Shown here piece by piece: positions 36,832 through 45,811 of a DNA stretch of 46,193 nt. The notes below the pieces were generated by a model that was not told where the DNA came from, did not search any database, and saw nothing but the letters and a program-made list of their open reading frames with translations. Every line of letters starts with the position of its first letter. Within the stretch, counting starts at the first letter, position 1. The DNA is from Pseudomonadota bacterium (GTDB lineage: Bacteria; Myxococcota_A; Bradymonadia; UBA4248), in contig JAFRYG010000061.1 in assembly GCA_017441205.1 (NCBI GenBank), forward strand, positions 1-46,193, in the 5' to 3' direction. Both the position numbers and the translations under genes were made by a program.

Positions 36832-39057
36832 CTATTCTTTGTTTCTGAAAGCATAGAACTTGCCATCGATGGTCTTGCCTTCGCTTTCTTCGTTTGCCTG
36901 GATGGAAACTTTCCATTTGCAGCGTTTGTCAACTTTGGAACCCCAGTCATAGGAATCCATGCCGAAGCTCGAAATGCTGGCGGGATATTCCCCAACCATC
37001 ACGAGATTCAGGTTGCAATCGTCCGAAGAGAACGCCACTTTGTCCGAGCTCACCGAAAGCTTGTCGAGCTGGCTGTTCACAAAGTTGTTCAGAGCACTGG
37101 TTCCTGCCGTGCATGCAAGAGAAACGATGGACGGCTGCAGAATGATCGACAGGCTCGAAAGGATCTTCTTGATGAAATCGGGCAGTTTGTCACTGTTGAG
37201 GAGGTTATCCTTAACCAGGCTGACCGTCACTTCGCCGACTGCATCACAGCCATATTTCTTCTCGATCGGGCTGTCTTCGTGATTCTTGTTGTAGATCGAA
37301 ACCAATCCCATACCGATGTAATAGGCGAGGACATCGCCAATCGTATTGAGCTTGACGCCTTCGGCCGGCTGAGCGACCAGAGGCAGAATCTGCATGAGTG
37401 CCGCATAGATGAGCTTGCCATAGGCGAGTGTGAGGTTGTGCTTGGCAATATCGACGGTTGCTTTGCCATCGACGATTTCGGAGAACGTTGCATCGAAGTC
37501 ACCTTTAATCGCGCCGCTGTCGAGAGAATCGAGACCGATTTCGCAGATGAGCTTCTTGTCGACGTCAGCGGCAAACTTATTGCCGATCAGACATTTATCA
37601 AAGTTGCCGTTGTGATAGAGCAGCGAGTTGTAGCTGTGCTTGTTGCGAAGGAGCATCGACTGTTCGTTGAGTTCCTTGCCGGCCATCACAAAGCTGCCGT
37701 GCATCGTGAAGTTGGTCGCGATTTCGTTGGCAATCTTGACGCTGCCGGTTGCAGTATCCCACCAGACGAGTTGACCGGTTATCTGTTCAAGATAGTCCGA
37801 AATGATCTTCTTGATACCAAATGTTTCCATCAACTGATCGATATCCAGTGCGCCGCTGTCCAAAAGGGCAACGATGGCGCTGGCGCCCATCTTTTCGAGG
37901 AGCGACTTGAACCAGTCTGCATCGAGCAGCAAAGGAATCAGCTGCTGAGTCAAAACATTGGTAATTTCTTTTTCGGGGTCACTCAGGAAGTTCAGAACGA
38001 ATTCGATCCAGTCACCGGCCAGCATATCCTTGAACAGCGGGGCCTTGCCATCTTCGACGACGGCATGCGGCAGCAGCGACAGAGCATTGAACGAGCTGGT
38101 CAGCGTGAAATTACCGCTGTAATCCATCACCGGCGGTTCGACGGGATCGGGCGGGAGAGGTTCAGGCTTCTCAGGCTTCTGGGGAGGATCTGGTTTGACA
38201 ATGACTTCGGGTACATAAGTGTCGACCAGATTGACGACGACATTGCGATTGTCGCGATTCAGGCCATCCGTACATCCATAGGCTGCATAGCCTTCATCTC
38301 CCTGAACGCGGCCAACGACGGCGTACGTCGTTTTTTCTTCTTCGGTCAGCTTATAATCAAACGCTGCCTTGTCGATTGTAATGCCGGAAAGCGGAATCAA
38401 ATTGACATACTTGTCACCCGCCGCTTCAATGTCGGCCACGTCATCGCTTTCCATGTTCTCCCTGACGATATCAGCACATGTCTGCCCCGGGAACAGCATG
38501 GACTCCGCGAGAACGAGGGCTTTTTCACCCTGATAGGTCATCGTGACGTGATATTCAAAATCCTTGTCCTCGGGAACGACGACGGGAACTGGCGCCGCTT
38601 TCTTTACGGTAATCGTAAAGGTTGCAGGATCGGCGGTCTGTCCTTCTTCGGCTGTCGTAAAGATAATCGAACCCGTTCCGGCTTCAGCTCCCGTATGAAT
38701 TCTGACTGTCGCCACACCATTGTCATCGCTCAGAACGCTGACGGTGGAATCTTCGACATTTTCCATCGTAAACACGGTTCCTGTTCTGGATGCGTTCAGA
38801 ACCGCATTCGAAACCATACTGGCATTGAAGGATTGTTCGTCAATCGAAGTATACAGAACTGACACGATTGCATCCTGCTCTGTTTCGAGATCGAGTCTGC
38901 AATCAGCCGGCGAATTGCACGAAATAAAATACGAAAGCGTCGACGGCGGTGGAAGCGGTAATTCCTCCTGCTTATTCTTTCCTGCGTCATCACTGCAAGC
39001 TGCCGAAAACACTGCAGCACTGAGCAACATAGAAAATAACCATGCTTTTTTCTTCAT
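36832..39057 (-). CDS. Large lipoprotein with Ig-like domain
   Basis: A 741-residue predicted lipoprotein from ATG 39057, set by AAGAGGT and by the signal peptide that follows (MKKKAWLFSMLLSAAVFSAAC, lipobox SAAC). The N-terminal mature part includes a bacterial Ig-like (Big_1-type) domain at about 70-165 (GVATVRIHTGAEAGTGSIIFTT...ATFTITVKK). A Pro/Glu/Lys linker (PPQKPEKPEPLPPDP) lies near residue 290. The C-terminal 430 residues are mostly helical with no family I recognise. I can offer only a general envelope role. It stands between two repeat-containing gaps. Confidence 0.85.
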   Translation of the reverse strand: MKKKAWLFSMLLSAAVFSAACSDDAGKNKQEELPLPPPSTLSYFISCNSPADCRLDLETEQDAIVSVLYTSIDEQSFNASMVSNAVLNASRTGTVFTMENVEDSTVSVLSDDNGVATVRIHTGAEAGTGSIIFTTAEEGQTADPATFTITVKKAAPVPVVVPEDKDFEYHVTMTYQGEKALVLAESMLFPGQTCADIVRENMESDDVADIEAAGDKYVNLIPLSGITIDKAAFDYKLTEEEKTTYAVVGRVQGDEGYAAYGCTDGLNRDNRNVVVNLVDTYVPEVIVKPDPPQKPEKPEPLPPDPVEPPVMDYSGNFTLTSSFNALSLLPHAVVEDGKAPLFKDMLAGDWIEFVLNFLSDPEKEITNVLTQQLIPLLLDADWFKSLLEKMGASAIVALLDSGALDIDQLMETFGIKKIISDYLEQITGQLVWWDTATGSVKIANEIATNFTMHGSFVMAGKELNEQSMLLRNKHSYNSLLYHNGNFDKCLIGNKFAADVDKKLICEIGLDSLDSGAIKGDFDATFSEIVDGKATVDIAKHNLTLAYGKLIYAALMQILPLVAQPAEGVKLNTIGDVLAYYIGMGLVSIYNKNHEDSPIEKKYGCDAVGEVTVSLVKDNLLNSDKLPDFIKKILSSLSIILQPSIVSLACTAGTSALNNFVNSQLDKLSVSSDKVAFSSDDCNLNLVMVGEYPASISSFGMDSYDWGSKVDKRCKWKVSIQANEESEGKTIDGKFYAFRNKE

Positions 39058-39235
39058 CTTGTACCTCTTTATCAGGCATGCTCCGCGAATTCTGAGACCC
39101 ACATCGCATGACATAAACGTCTATGAAACGTCTTAACGTGAATTTATTCACGAATCAGCCTCGAATATTTTAGATAATTTATTCAAAAAGTCCAATAATT
39201 ATGCATACAATTCTTATTTCTTTGTAACTTTGGGC

Positions 39236-39308
39236 TTTTTTGTCAGCCGGCCTATTGCTGCGCAATACGGCCCGGCAGCTCACCTATGCAGCATTCGCTG
39301 CATACGGT
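39236..39308. repeat. Bulged-hairpin element, locus F
   Basis: Six T (39236-39241) and GTCA lead into hairpin 1 (39246-39276: GGCC-TATTG / CAATA-C-GGCC inside an outer GCCGG/CCGGC stem). Hairpin 2 follows (39282-39308: ACC-TATGCAG / CTGCATA-C-GGT). In both, the C after ATA is unpaired. Confidence 0.85.
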
Positions 39309-39371
39309 TTCGCTTTTCTTTTTGATTGCTCCCCCACAGTCAAATGCACTCGGAATCATCCGGGCATACAT

Positions 39372-39396
39372 AAAAAAAGCCCGGCACAGCCGGGCT
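39372..39396 (-). terminator. metK Rho-independent terminator
   Basis: The stem AGCCCGGC / GCCGGGCT with an ACA-type loop lies 18 bp past the metK stop. On the - strand it is followed by seven T. Confidence 0.92.
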
Positions 39397-39413
39397 CTCG
39401 AAAAAACGGAATC

Positions 39414-40574
39414 TTAGGCTTTCAACGCATCGATCTTATCTGTGCGTTCCCAGGAAAAGAAGCCATTTTCTGCCTTGCGGCCGAAATGACCGAAGCTGGC
39501 CGTCGGCGAATAAATCGGGCGAAGCAGATCGAGCGAACGAATGATGCCGGCCGGTTTAAGTTCGAAGCAACGGCGAACCCTGCGTTCAATTTCATCTTCC
39601 GGAATCGTCGAAGTTCCAAAGGTATTGACCAGAACCGAAACGGGCTCTGCAACGCCGATGGCGTAGGCCAGCTGAACTTCGCAGCGGCGAGCCAGGCCTG
39701 CGGCCACGACGTTTTTGGCCACATAGCGAGCCATATAGCAGGCAGAACGATCGACCTTGGAAGGATCTTTGCCCGAGAATGCACCGCCGCCGTGACGTCC
39801 CATGCCGCCGTAAGTATCGACGATGATCTTGCGCCCGGTCAGTCCGCAGTCACCCTGCGGGCCGCCAATGACGAAACGTCCCGTCGGATTGATGTGGTAC
39901 TTGGTGTCTTTGGTCAGCAGATTCGCCGGAAGGGCTTTCTTGATGATCAGTTCCATGACGGCTTCATGCAGATCTTTTTCGGAAACATCAGGACTGTGCT
40001 GTGTCGAAACGACGACAGCATCGATGGACTGAACTTTTCCGCCGCCATAGCGCACGGTCACCTGGCTTTTGCCATCGGGACGCAGGAAATCGAGTTCATT
40101 GCGGTTGCGGGCTTCCGAGAGACGGCGCGTCAGCGCGTGTGCATACATAATGGGAGCAGGCATCAGCTCGGGCGTTTCGTCACAGGCAAATCCAAACATC
40201 AGTCCCTGATCGCCTGCGCCCTGTTCACTCACGACACCCTTGCTCGGATCGACGCCCTGGCAGATATCCGGACTCTGGGCTTCGACATCCACCATCACGC
40301 CGCACGTTTCGTAATCAAATCCTTTAAGTGAGCTGTTGTAACCAATTTTTTTAATCGTATTGCGGGCAATGCTTTGAATATCGACATAAGCGGATGTCGT
40401 GACTTCACCGGCAACAATCACGATGCCGGTTTTGAGAAGTGTTTCGCATGCCACATGGCAGTGTTTATCCTGTGCGAGGATGGCATCCAGAATCGCATCG
40501 CTGACCTGATCGGCCATTTTATCGGGATGTCCTTCTGTTACGGATTCACTAGTAAAAAGAAATTCTCTATCCAT
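39414..40574 (-). CDS. metK: S-adenosylmethionine synthetase
   Basis: A 386-residue enzyme that makes SAM from methionine and ATP in the cytoplasm. All family signatures are present: [35 protein letters not shown] and [17 protein letters not shown]. The ribosome binding site AAGGAAAAAATA precedes the ATG. It has its own promoter about 250 bp upstream, a SAM-II-type aptamer in the leader and its own terminator, so it is a single-gene unit likely under feedback control by its product. Confidence 0.98.
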   Translation of the reverse strand: MDREFLFTSESVTEGHPDKMADQVSDAILDAILAQDKHCHVACETLLKTGIVIVAGEVTTSAYVDIQSIARNTIKKIGYNSSLKGFDYETCGVMVDVEAQSPDICQGVDPSKGVVSEQGAGDQGLMFGFACDETPELMPAPIMYAHALTRRLSEARNRNELDFLRPDGKSQVTVRYGGGKVQSIDAVVVSTQHSPDVSEKDLHEAVMELIIKKALPANLLTKDTKYHINPTGRFVIGGPQGDCGLTGRKIIVDTYGGMGRHGGGAFSGKDPSKVDRSACYMARYVAKNVVAAGLARRCEVQLAYAIGVAEPVSVLVNTFGTSTIPEDEIERRVRRCFELKPAGIIRSLDLLRPIYSPTASFGHFGRKAENGFFSWERTDKIDALKA

Positions 40575-40679
40575 TATTTTTTCCTTATAAGGCGTTCAGC
40601 CCATCATGGGCCTCCACCCCGCATAAACTCCAGCGAGGCGTTGCGGCTCCTGTTCCACACAAACCAATACACTCGAGGT

Positions 40680-40730
40680 TCAGTCAAACCTCACGATAAA
40701 ACGACACTTCAGGGTGTTCATTCAAGACAT
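40680..40730 (-). other. Two overlapping small ORFs in the metK leader
   Basis: Downstream of the aptamer, AAGGAGAG lies five bases before ATG-TCT-TGA (40730-40722). A second ATG, overlapping that stop at 40721, opens a 13-codon frame (MNTLKCRFIVRFD, stop at 40680-40682). The spacing is right for translation. Their presence means the Shine-Dalgarno site next to the SAM-II core belongs to these small frames and not directly to metK, whose ATG is about 150 bases on. Coding status is unproven. Confidence 0.5.
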
Positions 40731-40735
40731 GCAAT

Positions 40736-40788
40736 CTCTCCTTTTTAGCGATGTTTACAGGTTCGCAATATGGACAAATCAACCTGTC
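40736..40788 (-). promoter_or_regulatory. SAM-II riboswitch (aptamer) in the metK leader
   Basis: Read on the - strand, the leader contains ACAGG-TTGATTTGTCC-ATATTGCGA-ACCTGT-AAACATC-GCTAAAAAGGAG. This matches the SAM-II core as I remember it: a first helix (here ACAGG/CCTGT), the loop TGATTT, the internal TATTGC, and the 3' GCTAAAAAGG that pairs back to form the pseudoknot. SAM-II binds S-adenosylmethionine and hides the downstream ribosome binding site. Its place ahead of metK supports the call. It lies about 160 bases before the metK ATG, with small frames between. Confidence 0.85.
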
Positions 40789-40820
40789 GCCGGAAATTCC
40801 GGCTCACACAAAGTGGGAGT

Positions 40821-40849
40821 ATCCTAGATTTATGTTCATGTCATGTCAA
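40821..40849 (-). promoter_or_regulatory. metK promoter
   Basis: On the - strand, TTGACA (40849-40844) and TAGGAT (40826-40821) are separated by 17 bases, a near-consensus sigma-70 promoter. Transcription would start near 40814 and run through the SAM-II aptamer into metK. Confidence 0.75.
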
Positions 40850-40883
40850 GAATTAATCCTCATTTTGTCATGAATAAAGAAAA

Positions 40884-40913
40884 CTGACAAAAGAATGCAG
40901 AATGCATTATTAT
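40884..40913 (+). promoter_or_regulatory. Possible promoter of the 5'-nucleotidase gene
   Basis: CTGACA (40884-40889) and TATTAT (40908-40913), 18 bases apart, lie 58 bases before the ATG at 40972. It is divergent from the metK promoter. The -35 box is one base off consensus. Confidence 0.5.
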
Positions 40914-40971
40914 GGATATTTGCTTTAGTGTCTCGAACAGACATTCTTCCCTGAGTATAGGATATTTAACC

Positions 40972-42741
40972 ATGAAGATTACTGCCATTCGTCCTTTATT
41001 TGCCCTCGCTGCCCTTGCTTTTGCCGGATGCGCCGGCACCCAGCAGCCGGAAGTTGCCTCCCCCGCAAGCGAACCCCAGTACCCCTCCGTTCAGCTCATA
41101 TCGTGGAGCGATTTTCATTCCAGCATCTACGAAGCACCGCAGGATGACGGTTCTGCACTCGGCGGATTGCCGGTATTCATGGCCGCTGTCGAAAAGGCCA
41201 AAGGCGACGGCCTCTCAATGCTCGTCGATGGCGGCGATATGTTTCAGGGAGCAATGCCCTTTAATGCCGCCAAAGGCATGGGCATGATCGAAGTCATGAA
41301 CAACCTCGGCATCGATGTCGCATCCCTCGGCAACCATGAATTCGACTATGGCCCCAATGACAAGTATCCCAACGATCCAAGAGGTGCCCTCAAGGATGCC
41401 ATCGAATCGAGCAAATTCCCATGGGTGACCTCCAATGTCGTTGCCACATCACCGGATATCGAATGGCCGTATCCCAATCTTAAACCCTATACCTTTATTC
41501 AGAAGGGTCCCTATAAAATTGCCGTCGTCGGCGTCCTTGCCATGGAAACCCCCATCGCGACGACAGCCGCCCACGTCGTGGGACTTGATTTCCAGAATCC
41601 GGCCAAAACACTCGAAAAATATATTCCCGAAATCGTCGCTCAAAAGCCCGATTTCCTCATCGTCAACGCCCATATTACCGGTCTGCCGACGCCCCTGCCC
41701 GAAACCGGTGCCACGGTTACCGACGTCCCGTTCGACGGTGAAATCGCCGAAATTCTGGCATTGCCAGACGACATCAAACAGCACATCGATTTGATCCTTT
41801 CCGGCCATTCCCACAAGAGCTTTATTGCGCACGAAGGCAATCTGACCGTCATTCAGTCACTTTCGGCAGGCCGGGAATTCACCACGATGACCCTTCAGGG
41901 AGACAAGGACGGTCTCCATCTCGTCCGCGATTCCGTCAAAAAACACGTCCTGTCGCACGAACCGCTCGATGTTTCATGCGGTCAGGAAAAAATCGCTCTT
42001 CATCCCGTCAAAGTCGAAGGCGCCGAACTCATGCCCAGCCAGGCCGGTGCCGATATCGTTTCGGCATACGAAGCCAAAATGACAGAGAATCGATGCGATG
42101 TCATCGGGTGCCTGGATACCAGCATTCCGCACGTCTACGAAGGCGAATGCGCCCTCGGCAACCTCGTCACTGATGCCATGCGCGCACATTTCCCCCAAAG
42201 CGATGTCGCCATGATTAATGCCGGCGGCATTCGAATCGATATGCCAAAAGGTTCGATATATCGCGAAAATCTCAATGCCCTCATGCCATTCGACAACTAC
42301 CTCTATCTCGTCGAAATCTCGGGCAGCGATTTGCTCAGAGCCCTCAAGGTTTCCTCCTCGCTCAAACACGGAACCACACAGGTTTCCGGCATAAAATACC
42401 AAATCGAAGCCGGATGCTCGAATCCCGAAGACATCAACGGGGATGGCAATGTCGATAATTGGGAGAATAACTGCCTTTGCGATGGCGTTCTCATCAATGG
42501 TCAGCCGATCGACCCTGCAAAAACCTATAAACTGGCCATCAGCGATTTCATGCTCAATGGCGGCGACGATCACGCCGGATGCTTCAACAGCGCCAAAACG
42601 ATCGAAGAAGGCCCCGTCGTCAAAAAAACCATGCTCGACTACGTCCAGGCTCACGAAGGCTGCTTCAGTATCGATACCCTTAAAAAAGCCGATTCGCCGC
42701 GCCTCACCATGGGTTCATGCGGCGGCAAGTTCGCCAAATAA
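40972..42741 (+). CDS. 5'-nucleotidase / 2',3'-cyclic phosphodiesterase family lipoprotein
   Basis: A 589-residue lipoprotein of the UshA/CpdB family. ATG 40972 starts the signal with lipobox FAGC; upstream in-frame sequence holds the promoter. The N-terminal calcineurin-like domain has the metal motifs DFHS, DGGDMFQG, GNHEFDYG, NAHITG and LSGHSHKS. The C-terminal nucleotidase domain has INAGGIRIDMPKG and LMPFDNYLYLVEISG. It probably dephosphorylates nucleotides outside the inner membrane to release nucleosides and phosphate. A 12-residue EF-hand-like loop (DINGDGNVDNWE, residues 487-498) with flanking Cys is inserted in the C-terminal domain, which is not usual for the family. Confidence 0.93.
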   Translation: MKITAIRPLFALAALAFAGCAGTQQPEVASPASEPQYPSVQLISWSDFHSSIYEAPQDDGSALGGLPVFMAAVEKAKGDGLSMLVDGGDMFQGAMPFNAAKGMGMIEVMNNLGIDVASLGNHEFDYGPNDKYPNDPRGALKDAIESSKFPWVTSNVVATSPDIEWPYPNLKPYTFIQKGPYKIAVVGVLAMETPIATTAAHVVGLDFQNPAKTLEKYIPEIVAQKPDFLIVNAHITGLPTPLPETGATVTDVPFDGEIAEILALPDDIKQHIDLILSGHSHKSFIAHEGNLTVIQSLSAGREFTTMTLQGDKDGLHLVRDSVKKHVLSHEPLDVSCGQEKIALHPVKVEGAELMPSQAGADIVSAYEAKMTENRCDVIGCLDTSIPHVYEGECALGNLVTDAMRAHFPQSDVAMINAGGIRIDMPKGSIYRENLNALMPFDNYLYLVEISGSDLLRALKVSSSLKHGTTQVSGIKYQIEAGCSNPEDINGDGNVDNWENNCLCDGVLINGQPIDPAKTYKLAISDFMLNGGDDHAGCFNSAKTIEEGPVVKKTMLDYVQAHEGCFSIDTLKKADSPRLTMGSCGGKFAK

Positions 42742-42835
42742 AACCTATATCAGACCCGGATGTTTTTCTTATTCACTGCATGTCCTTTAATTTGAATTGT
42801 TGCTGCGGTCTTCGCAGCAAAAAAGAGGTTTCCCC

Positions 42836-43855
42836 ATGAAACACAGTTTTTTATCCATTTCATCAGCAGCCTGTGCAATCATTGGTGCATTGCTGCTCTG
42901 CAGCAATGCATACGCAGACAACAACGAAGAGCTTTTTTCCAAATACATGTACGAAGGCATCGATCATTACAAGGCAGGATCCAATGATCCCAACGAATTC
43001 CTCAAAGCTATCGAAGCCTTCGAAAAAGCCAAGACGATCGATCCCATTCCGGATATCAGCTACAACATTGCTCGATCCTATCAGCAGCTTGGAAACTGTG
43101 AAAAAGCGCTCGAAAATTACAGGGAATATGCCATTACTTCGGCCGAAAATGCCGAGGCAGTCAAAGAACATATCCAGACGCTTTCGAACCAGTGCGGAAA
43201 ATCCAAGGGATCTCTGACCGTCAAATGTGCGCCCGAAAATGCAAAGGTCCGCATCGATGGTGCCGATCCGGTCGCATGCCAGAGCACCTATGAACTCGCA
43301 ACCGGCGAACATACGCTGATGTTCATCGCCGACAATTACAAGACGGAGACGCGAACCATTGAGATCACGACCGACAATCAGAAAATCCCCAAAAACGTCG
43401 TCGTCGAAATGACATCTGCGGTCGACAACACCACTGCCGAGAGAGAGCTTTCGGAAGATATGATTTCCGGCAATGAAGACTTGGAATCGGATGATTCTGA
43501 CTATGAAGAAGCAGCCCCTGCCGGCCCCGTTTCCAAACCCGGCATTCTCTTCTGGTCGGGCGTCGGAACGACAGGCGGCGGCGTGCTCCTCACGATCATC
43601 GGTGCCGCAGTGCTGGGAACCGCACACGATCCCATTACCATCAACCGCTTCGATGCCTACGAAAGGAATACCGGAAAACAGGCGGGCGGCGGCGTGCTCC
43701 TCGGTTTAGGGATTGCTGCAACGCTCGGCGGCGCAACCATGATCATTCTCGATCGACTGCTTCCCCCCAAGGACAATACGCAATCATTCCGCGTTGCACC
43801 GGCCATTTCCGTAACCCCCGAAACGACATCTGCTACCCTTACCATGACGTTCTGA
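42836..43855 (+). CDS. TPR / PEGA-domain secreted membrane protein
   Basis: A 339-residue protein. ATG 42836 follows AGAGG and starts a signal peptide cut after NAYA. A TPR-like region (about 45-115; ISYNIARSYQQLGNCEKALENYREYA) is followed by a PEGA-like domain (SLTVKCAPENAKVRIDG...ATGEHTLMFIADNYKTETRTIEI) that is expected to sit at the cell surface. An acidic linker and two hydrophobic Gly-rich helices follow (SGVGTTGGGVLLTIIGAAVLG and GVLLGLGIAATLGGATMIIL). The layout is frequent in myxobacteria. A hairpin (TGCTGCG/CGCAGCA, 42801-42819) lies just ahead of the ribosome binding site and may end the previous transcript. Confidence 0.85.
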   Translation: MKHSFLSISSAACAIIGALLLCSNAYADNNEELFSKYMYEGIDHYKAGSNDPNEFLKAIEAFEKAKTIDPIPDISYNIARSYQQLGNCEKALENYREYAITSAENAEAVKEHIQTLSNQCGKSKGSLTVKCAPENAKVRIDGADPVACQSTYELATGEHTLMFIADNYKTETRTIEITTDNQKIPKNVVVEMTSAVDNTTAERELSEDMISGNEDLESDDSDYEEAAPAGPVSKPGILFWSGVGTTGGGVLLTIIGAAVLGTAHDPITINRFDAYERNTGKQAGGGVLLGLGIAATLGGATMIILDRLLPPKDNTQSFRVAPAISVTPETTSATLTMTF

Positions 43856-43871
43856 TTTCCCGGGATTTATG

Positions 43872-43945
43872 GTGCGCCGTATGAAATAGGCGCACATGTG
43901 CGGGCGTATTCGCCGTGGCGAATAGCCGCACACCACACAAAAAAA
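43872..43945. repeat. Bulged-hairpin element, locus G
   Basis: Hairpin 1 (43872-43895) pairs GTGCGCC-G-TAT with ATAGGCGCAC, perfect except for the unpaired G. Hairpin 2 (43898-43931) pairs GTGCGGGC-G-TATTCGC with GCGAATAGCCGCAC. Then comes a run of seven A (43939-43945), which is the T-run on the other strand. So the element lies in - orientation, with its start near 43945, just before the next gene. Confidence 0.9.
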
Positions 43946-43952
43946 TGATTCC

Positions 43953-44537
43953 ATGATGAAACGATTACCCAAATTCCTTGCAATCACACTGGCAGTATTG
44001 CCAGCCACAGCCATGGCACAGGCTGAACCACAACCACAGCCAGCCCCCGCAGCAGCGCCGGAAATCGCACAGATCCTCGTGAATCAGCCCTTCGCCTCAA
44101 AATCGCTGGGCGATCTGATGCTGCCTTTCATGTGGGAAGCCAAAGAAGACGAAAAAATCAAGCGCCTCGTCGTCACAGAAACGCGTACCGATGTGCCGGC
44201 AGTCCTCACCATCGATCTTCTGACTACCCCAAAAACGCTGGACAACCAGTCCGTTGCCGCCGAAATCGCCAATGCCATGGCCGAATCCCTGGCGACAAAA
44301 ACAAGTGTCAGCAGCGACACCCAGACACCGGATTGCGGAAAATCCAAATGCCCGTCACTGACCTTTTACAAAGCGGAAATGGAAGGTTCCGAAAATGGAA
44401 TCCCCAGAAAATGTGCCATCGAAATTCTGCCGCTCTCGGGAAAAACGCTCGTCCTGACTCTCTGTGCCGAAGCATCCCGAAAGTATTCGACGCCTTTTCC
44501 GGAAGTCCTGCATCAAATTTTTACCATGATGAAATAA
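43953..44537 (+). CDS. Small secreted protein, unknown
   Basis: A 194-residue protein with a signal peptide (MMKRLPKFLAITLAVLPATAMAQAEP). The first residues after cleavage are Pro/Gln/Ala-rich. The rest is a compact domain with four Cys (DCGKSKC and two later), which may form disulfides. I do not recognise the family. The start could be ATG 43953 or 43956; there is no strong ribosome binding site, and the bulged-hairpin element ends eight bases upstream. The next gene begins 12 bp downstream, so they are probably cotranscribed. Confidence 0.7.
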   Translation: MMKRLPKFLAITLAVLPATAMAQAEPQPQPAPAAAPEIAQILVNQPFASKSLGDLMLPFMWEAKEDEKIKRLVVTETRTDVPAVLTIDLLTTPKTLDNQSVAAEIANAMAESLATKTSVSSDTQTPDCGKSKCPSLTFYKAEMEGSENGIPRKCAIEILPLSGKTLVLTLCAEASRKYSTPFPEVLHQIFTMMK

Positions 44538-44549
44538 ACAGACAGACAC

Positions 44550-45803
44550 ATGCGTACTCTTTTCTTTGCACCAGCACTCGCTATCCTCGTCCTCGAAGGC
44601 TGTTCCGGTCCTCAGGAGACGCAGCCGACAGAGCCACCAAAACCAGCTGAATCCTGGCAGGAAATCAAGGAAGACGCCGTTGCATTCGTGCGGATGCACC
44701 CCGGTGCAGCCCAGAAAAATGCCTATGTGACCTGGAAACATTACGTCAGTGATCTGACCGGCGAAAAAATCTGGCGCCACGGACAGGACAAACTCTCCCC
44801 CGAAGCGATCCAGGCTCTGGAACAGCTCACGGCATCTGCCGACAAGGATCTCATCGCATCCGACGGCCTCTATGCCTGCAGATATCGGGAGAATATGCCC
44901 CAGTATCGCATCAATTTCCGAAAGAATAATAAATCCTACGAGATCATTTCCGTTTCGGACTGCCTCAATGCGGCACCCTATAACATCATTGTCGATGGCC
45001 AGTCTTTCGTTCAGATGAGCGGTGCAACAGGAAAAGCCTTGTCCGATGCCCTTCATGCCATCGGGTCTTCGATCTCCATCGGCGATTCCGAAGGCATGAT
45101 TATGCTCAGTAACCCCGTGACAGTCGAAGGGTATTCCCGTTTTGGAACCTCCAGCCCTACGGCCTGGTATCACCAGAAATTCCGCGAAGACGCATCCTTC
45201 TCTGAACAAGTAACCGGTATGGAGAATGCGGCTGGAACACTGGGACTTCCCGAAATTGCATGCAATCAGTCAAAAAGTCCGGACTGTTCTGATGTTTCGG
45301 GTCGTTACACATTGAAATTAGGGGATAATTTTGAATTCAAGATCCCGCTCAAATACACCTCCGGATCTGTTCAGACTACCCTCCCCCCACAATCCGCCAT
45401 GGAAGACCTCGCCGCAGCCATCAAGCTGCCCGTCGTCCAGGCATGGGAAAAGATGATCGCCGCTCCGGTCGAACTCACATGGAATCCGGAATCCAATTGC
45501 AAAATGATCCAGGGGATTGCAAAGCACTTTGACCTTCCGGACAACATTTCATGCAGTACATGGACTTTGAAATCACAGGACAAACCCACCGCAATCTATT
45601 ACCCCGGACTGAAAGCGCTGTGGATTGAATCGGGGCACGATCTGAAGCCGTATTTCGAGCAGCTTCGAAATCTGCAGCCCAAAAACAAAAGGCTCTCCTA
45701 TACACACTATCAGCAGCCTGCCTCAGAAATGAACCTGTTTATCCGTCTCGACAATCGCCCACTGGCGTTCGTCACCAAAAACGGAAAAACGACAATAGAG
45801 TGA
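44550..45803 (+). CDS. Lipoprotein, unknown
   Basis: A 417-residue predicted lipoprotein with lipobox LEGC (MRTLFFAPALAILVLEGCSG). After a Thr/Pro-rich linker the sequence is a mixed alpha/beta domain containing YACRYRENMPQYRINFRKN, then a Cys-containing region. The C-terminus has LFIRLDNRPLAFVTKNGK. I recognise no family. Its neighbours on both sides are secreted proteins in the same direction, with gaps of 12 and 8 bp, so it belongs to a small operon of envelope proteins. Confidence 0.75.
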   Translation: MRTLFFAPALAILVLEGCSGPQETQPTEPPKPAESWQEIKEDAVAFVRMHPGAAQKNAYVTWKHYVSDLTGEKIWRHGQDKLSPEAIQALEQLTASADKDLIASDGLYACRYRENMPQYRINFRKNNKSYEIISVSDCLNAAPYNIIVDGQSFVQMSGATGKALSDALHAIGSSISIGDSEGMIMLSNPVTVEGYSRFGTSSPTAWYHQKFREDASFSEQVTGMENAAGTLGLPEIACNQSKSPDCSDVSGRYTLKLGDNFEFKIPLKYTSGSVQTTLPPQSAMEDLAAAIKLPVVQAWEKMIAAPVELTWNPESNCKMIQGIAKHFDLPDNISCSTWTLKSQDKPTAIYYPGLKALWIESGHDLKPYFEQLRNLQPKNKRLSYTHYQQPASEMNLFIRLDNRPLAFVTKNGKTTIE

Positions 45804-45811
45804 AGTTTTTC

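Larger units (their letters stand above)
39058..39413. other. Intergenic region with hairpins and metK terminator
   Basis: About 355 bp. It contains the promoter of the Ig-like lipoprotein at its left end, the bulged hairpin pair at 39246-39308 and the metK terminator at 39372-39396. Both flanking genes read leftward. I found no gene. Confidence 0.6.

Noticed and set aside
36775-38862. 695-codon + strand frame
   Set aside because: It is the antisense of the Ig-like lipoprotein gene, which has a lipobox, a ribosome binding site and a terminator.
39240-40331. 363-codon + strand frame
   Set aside because: It is antisense to metK, and its start falls in a bulged-hairpin element.
40575-40679. 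Rho-independent terminator between the SAM-II aptamer and metK
   Set aside because: Small hairpins exist (GAGGTT/AACCTC; GCCCAT/ATGGGC), but none has a T-run, so a transcription-stop switch is not supported.
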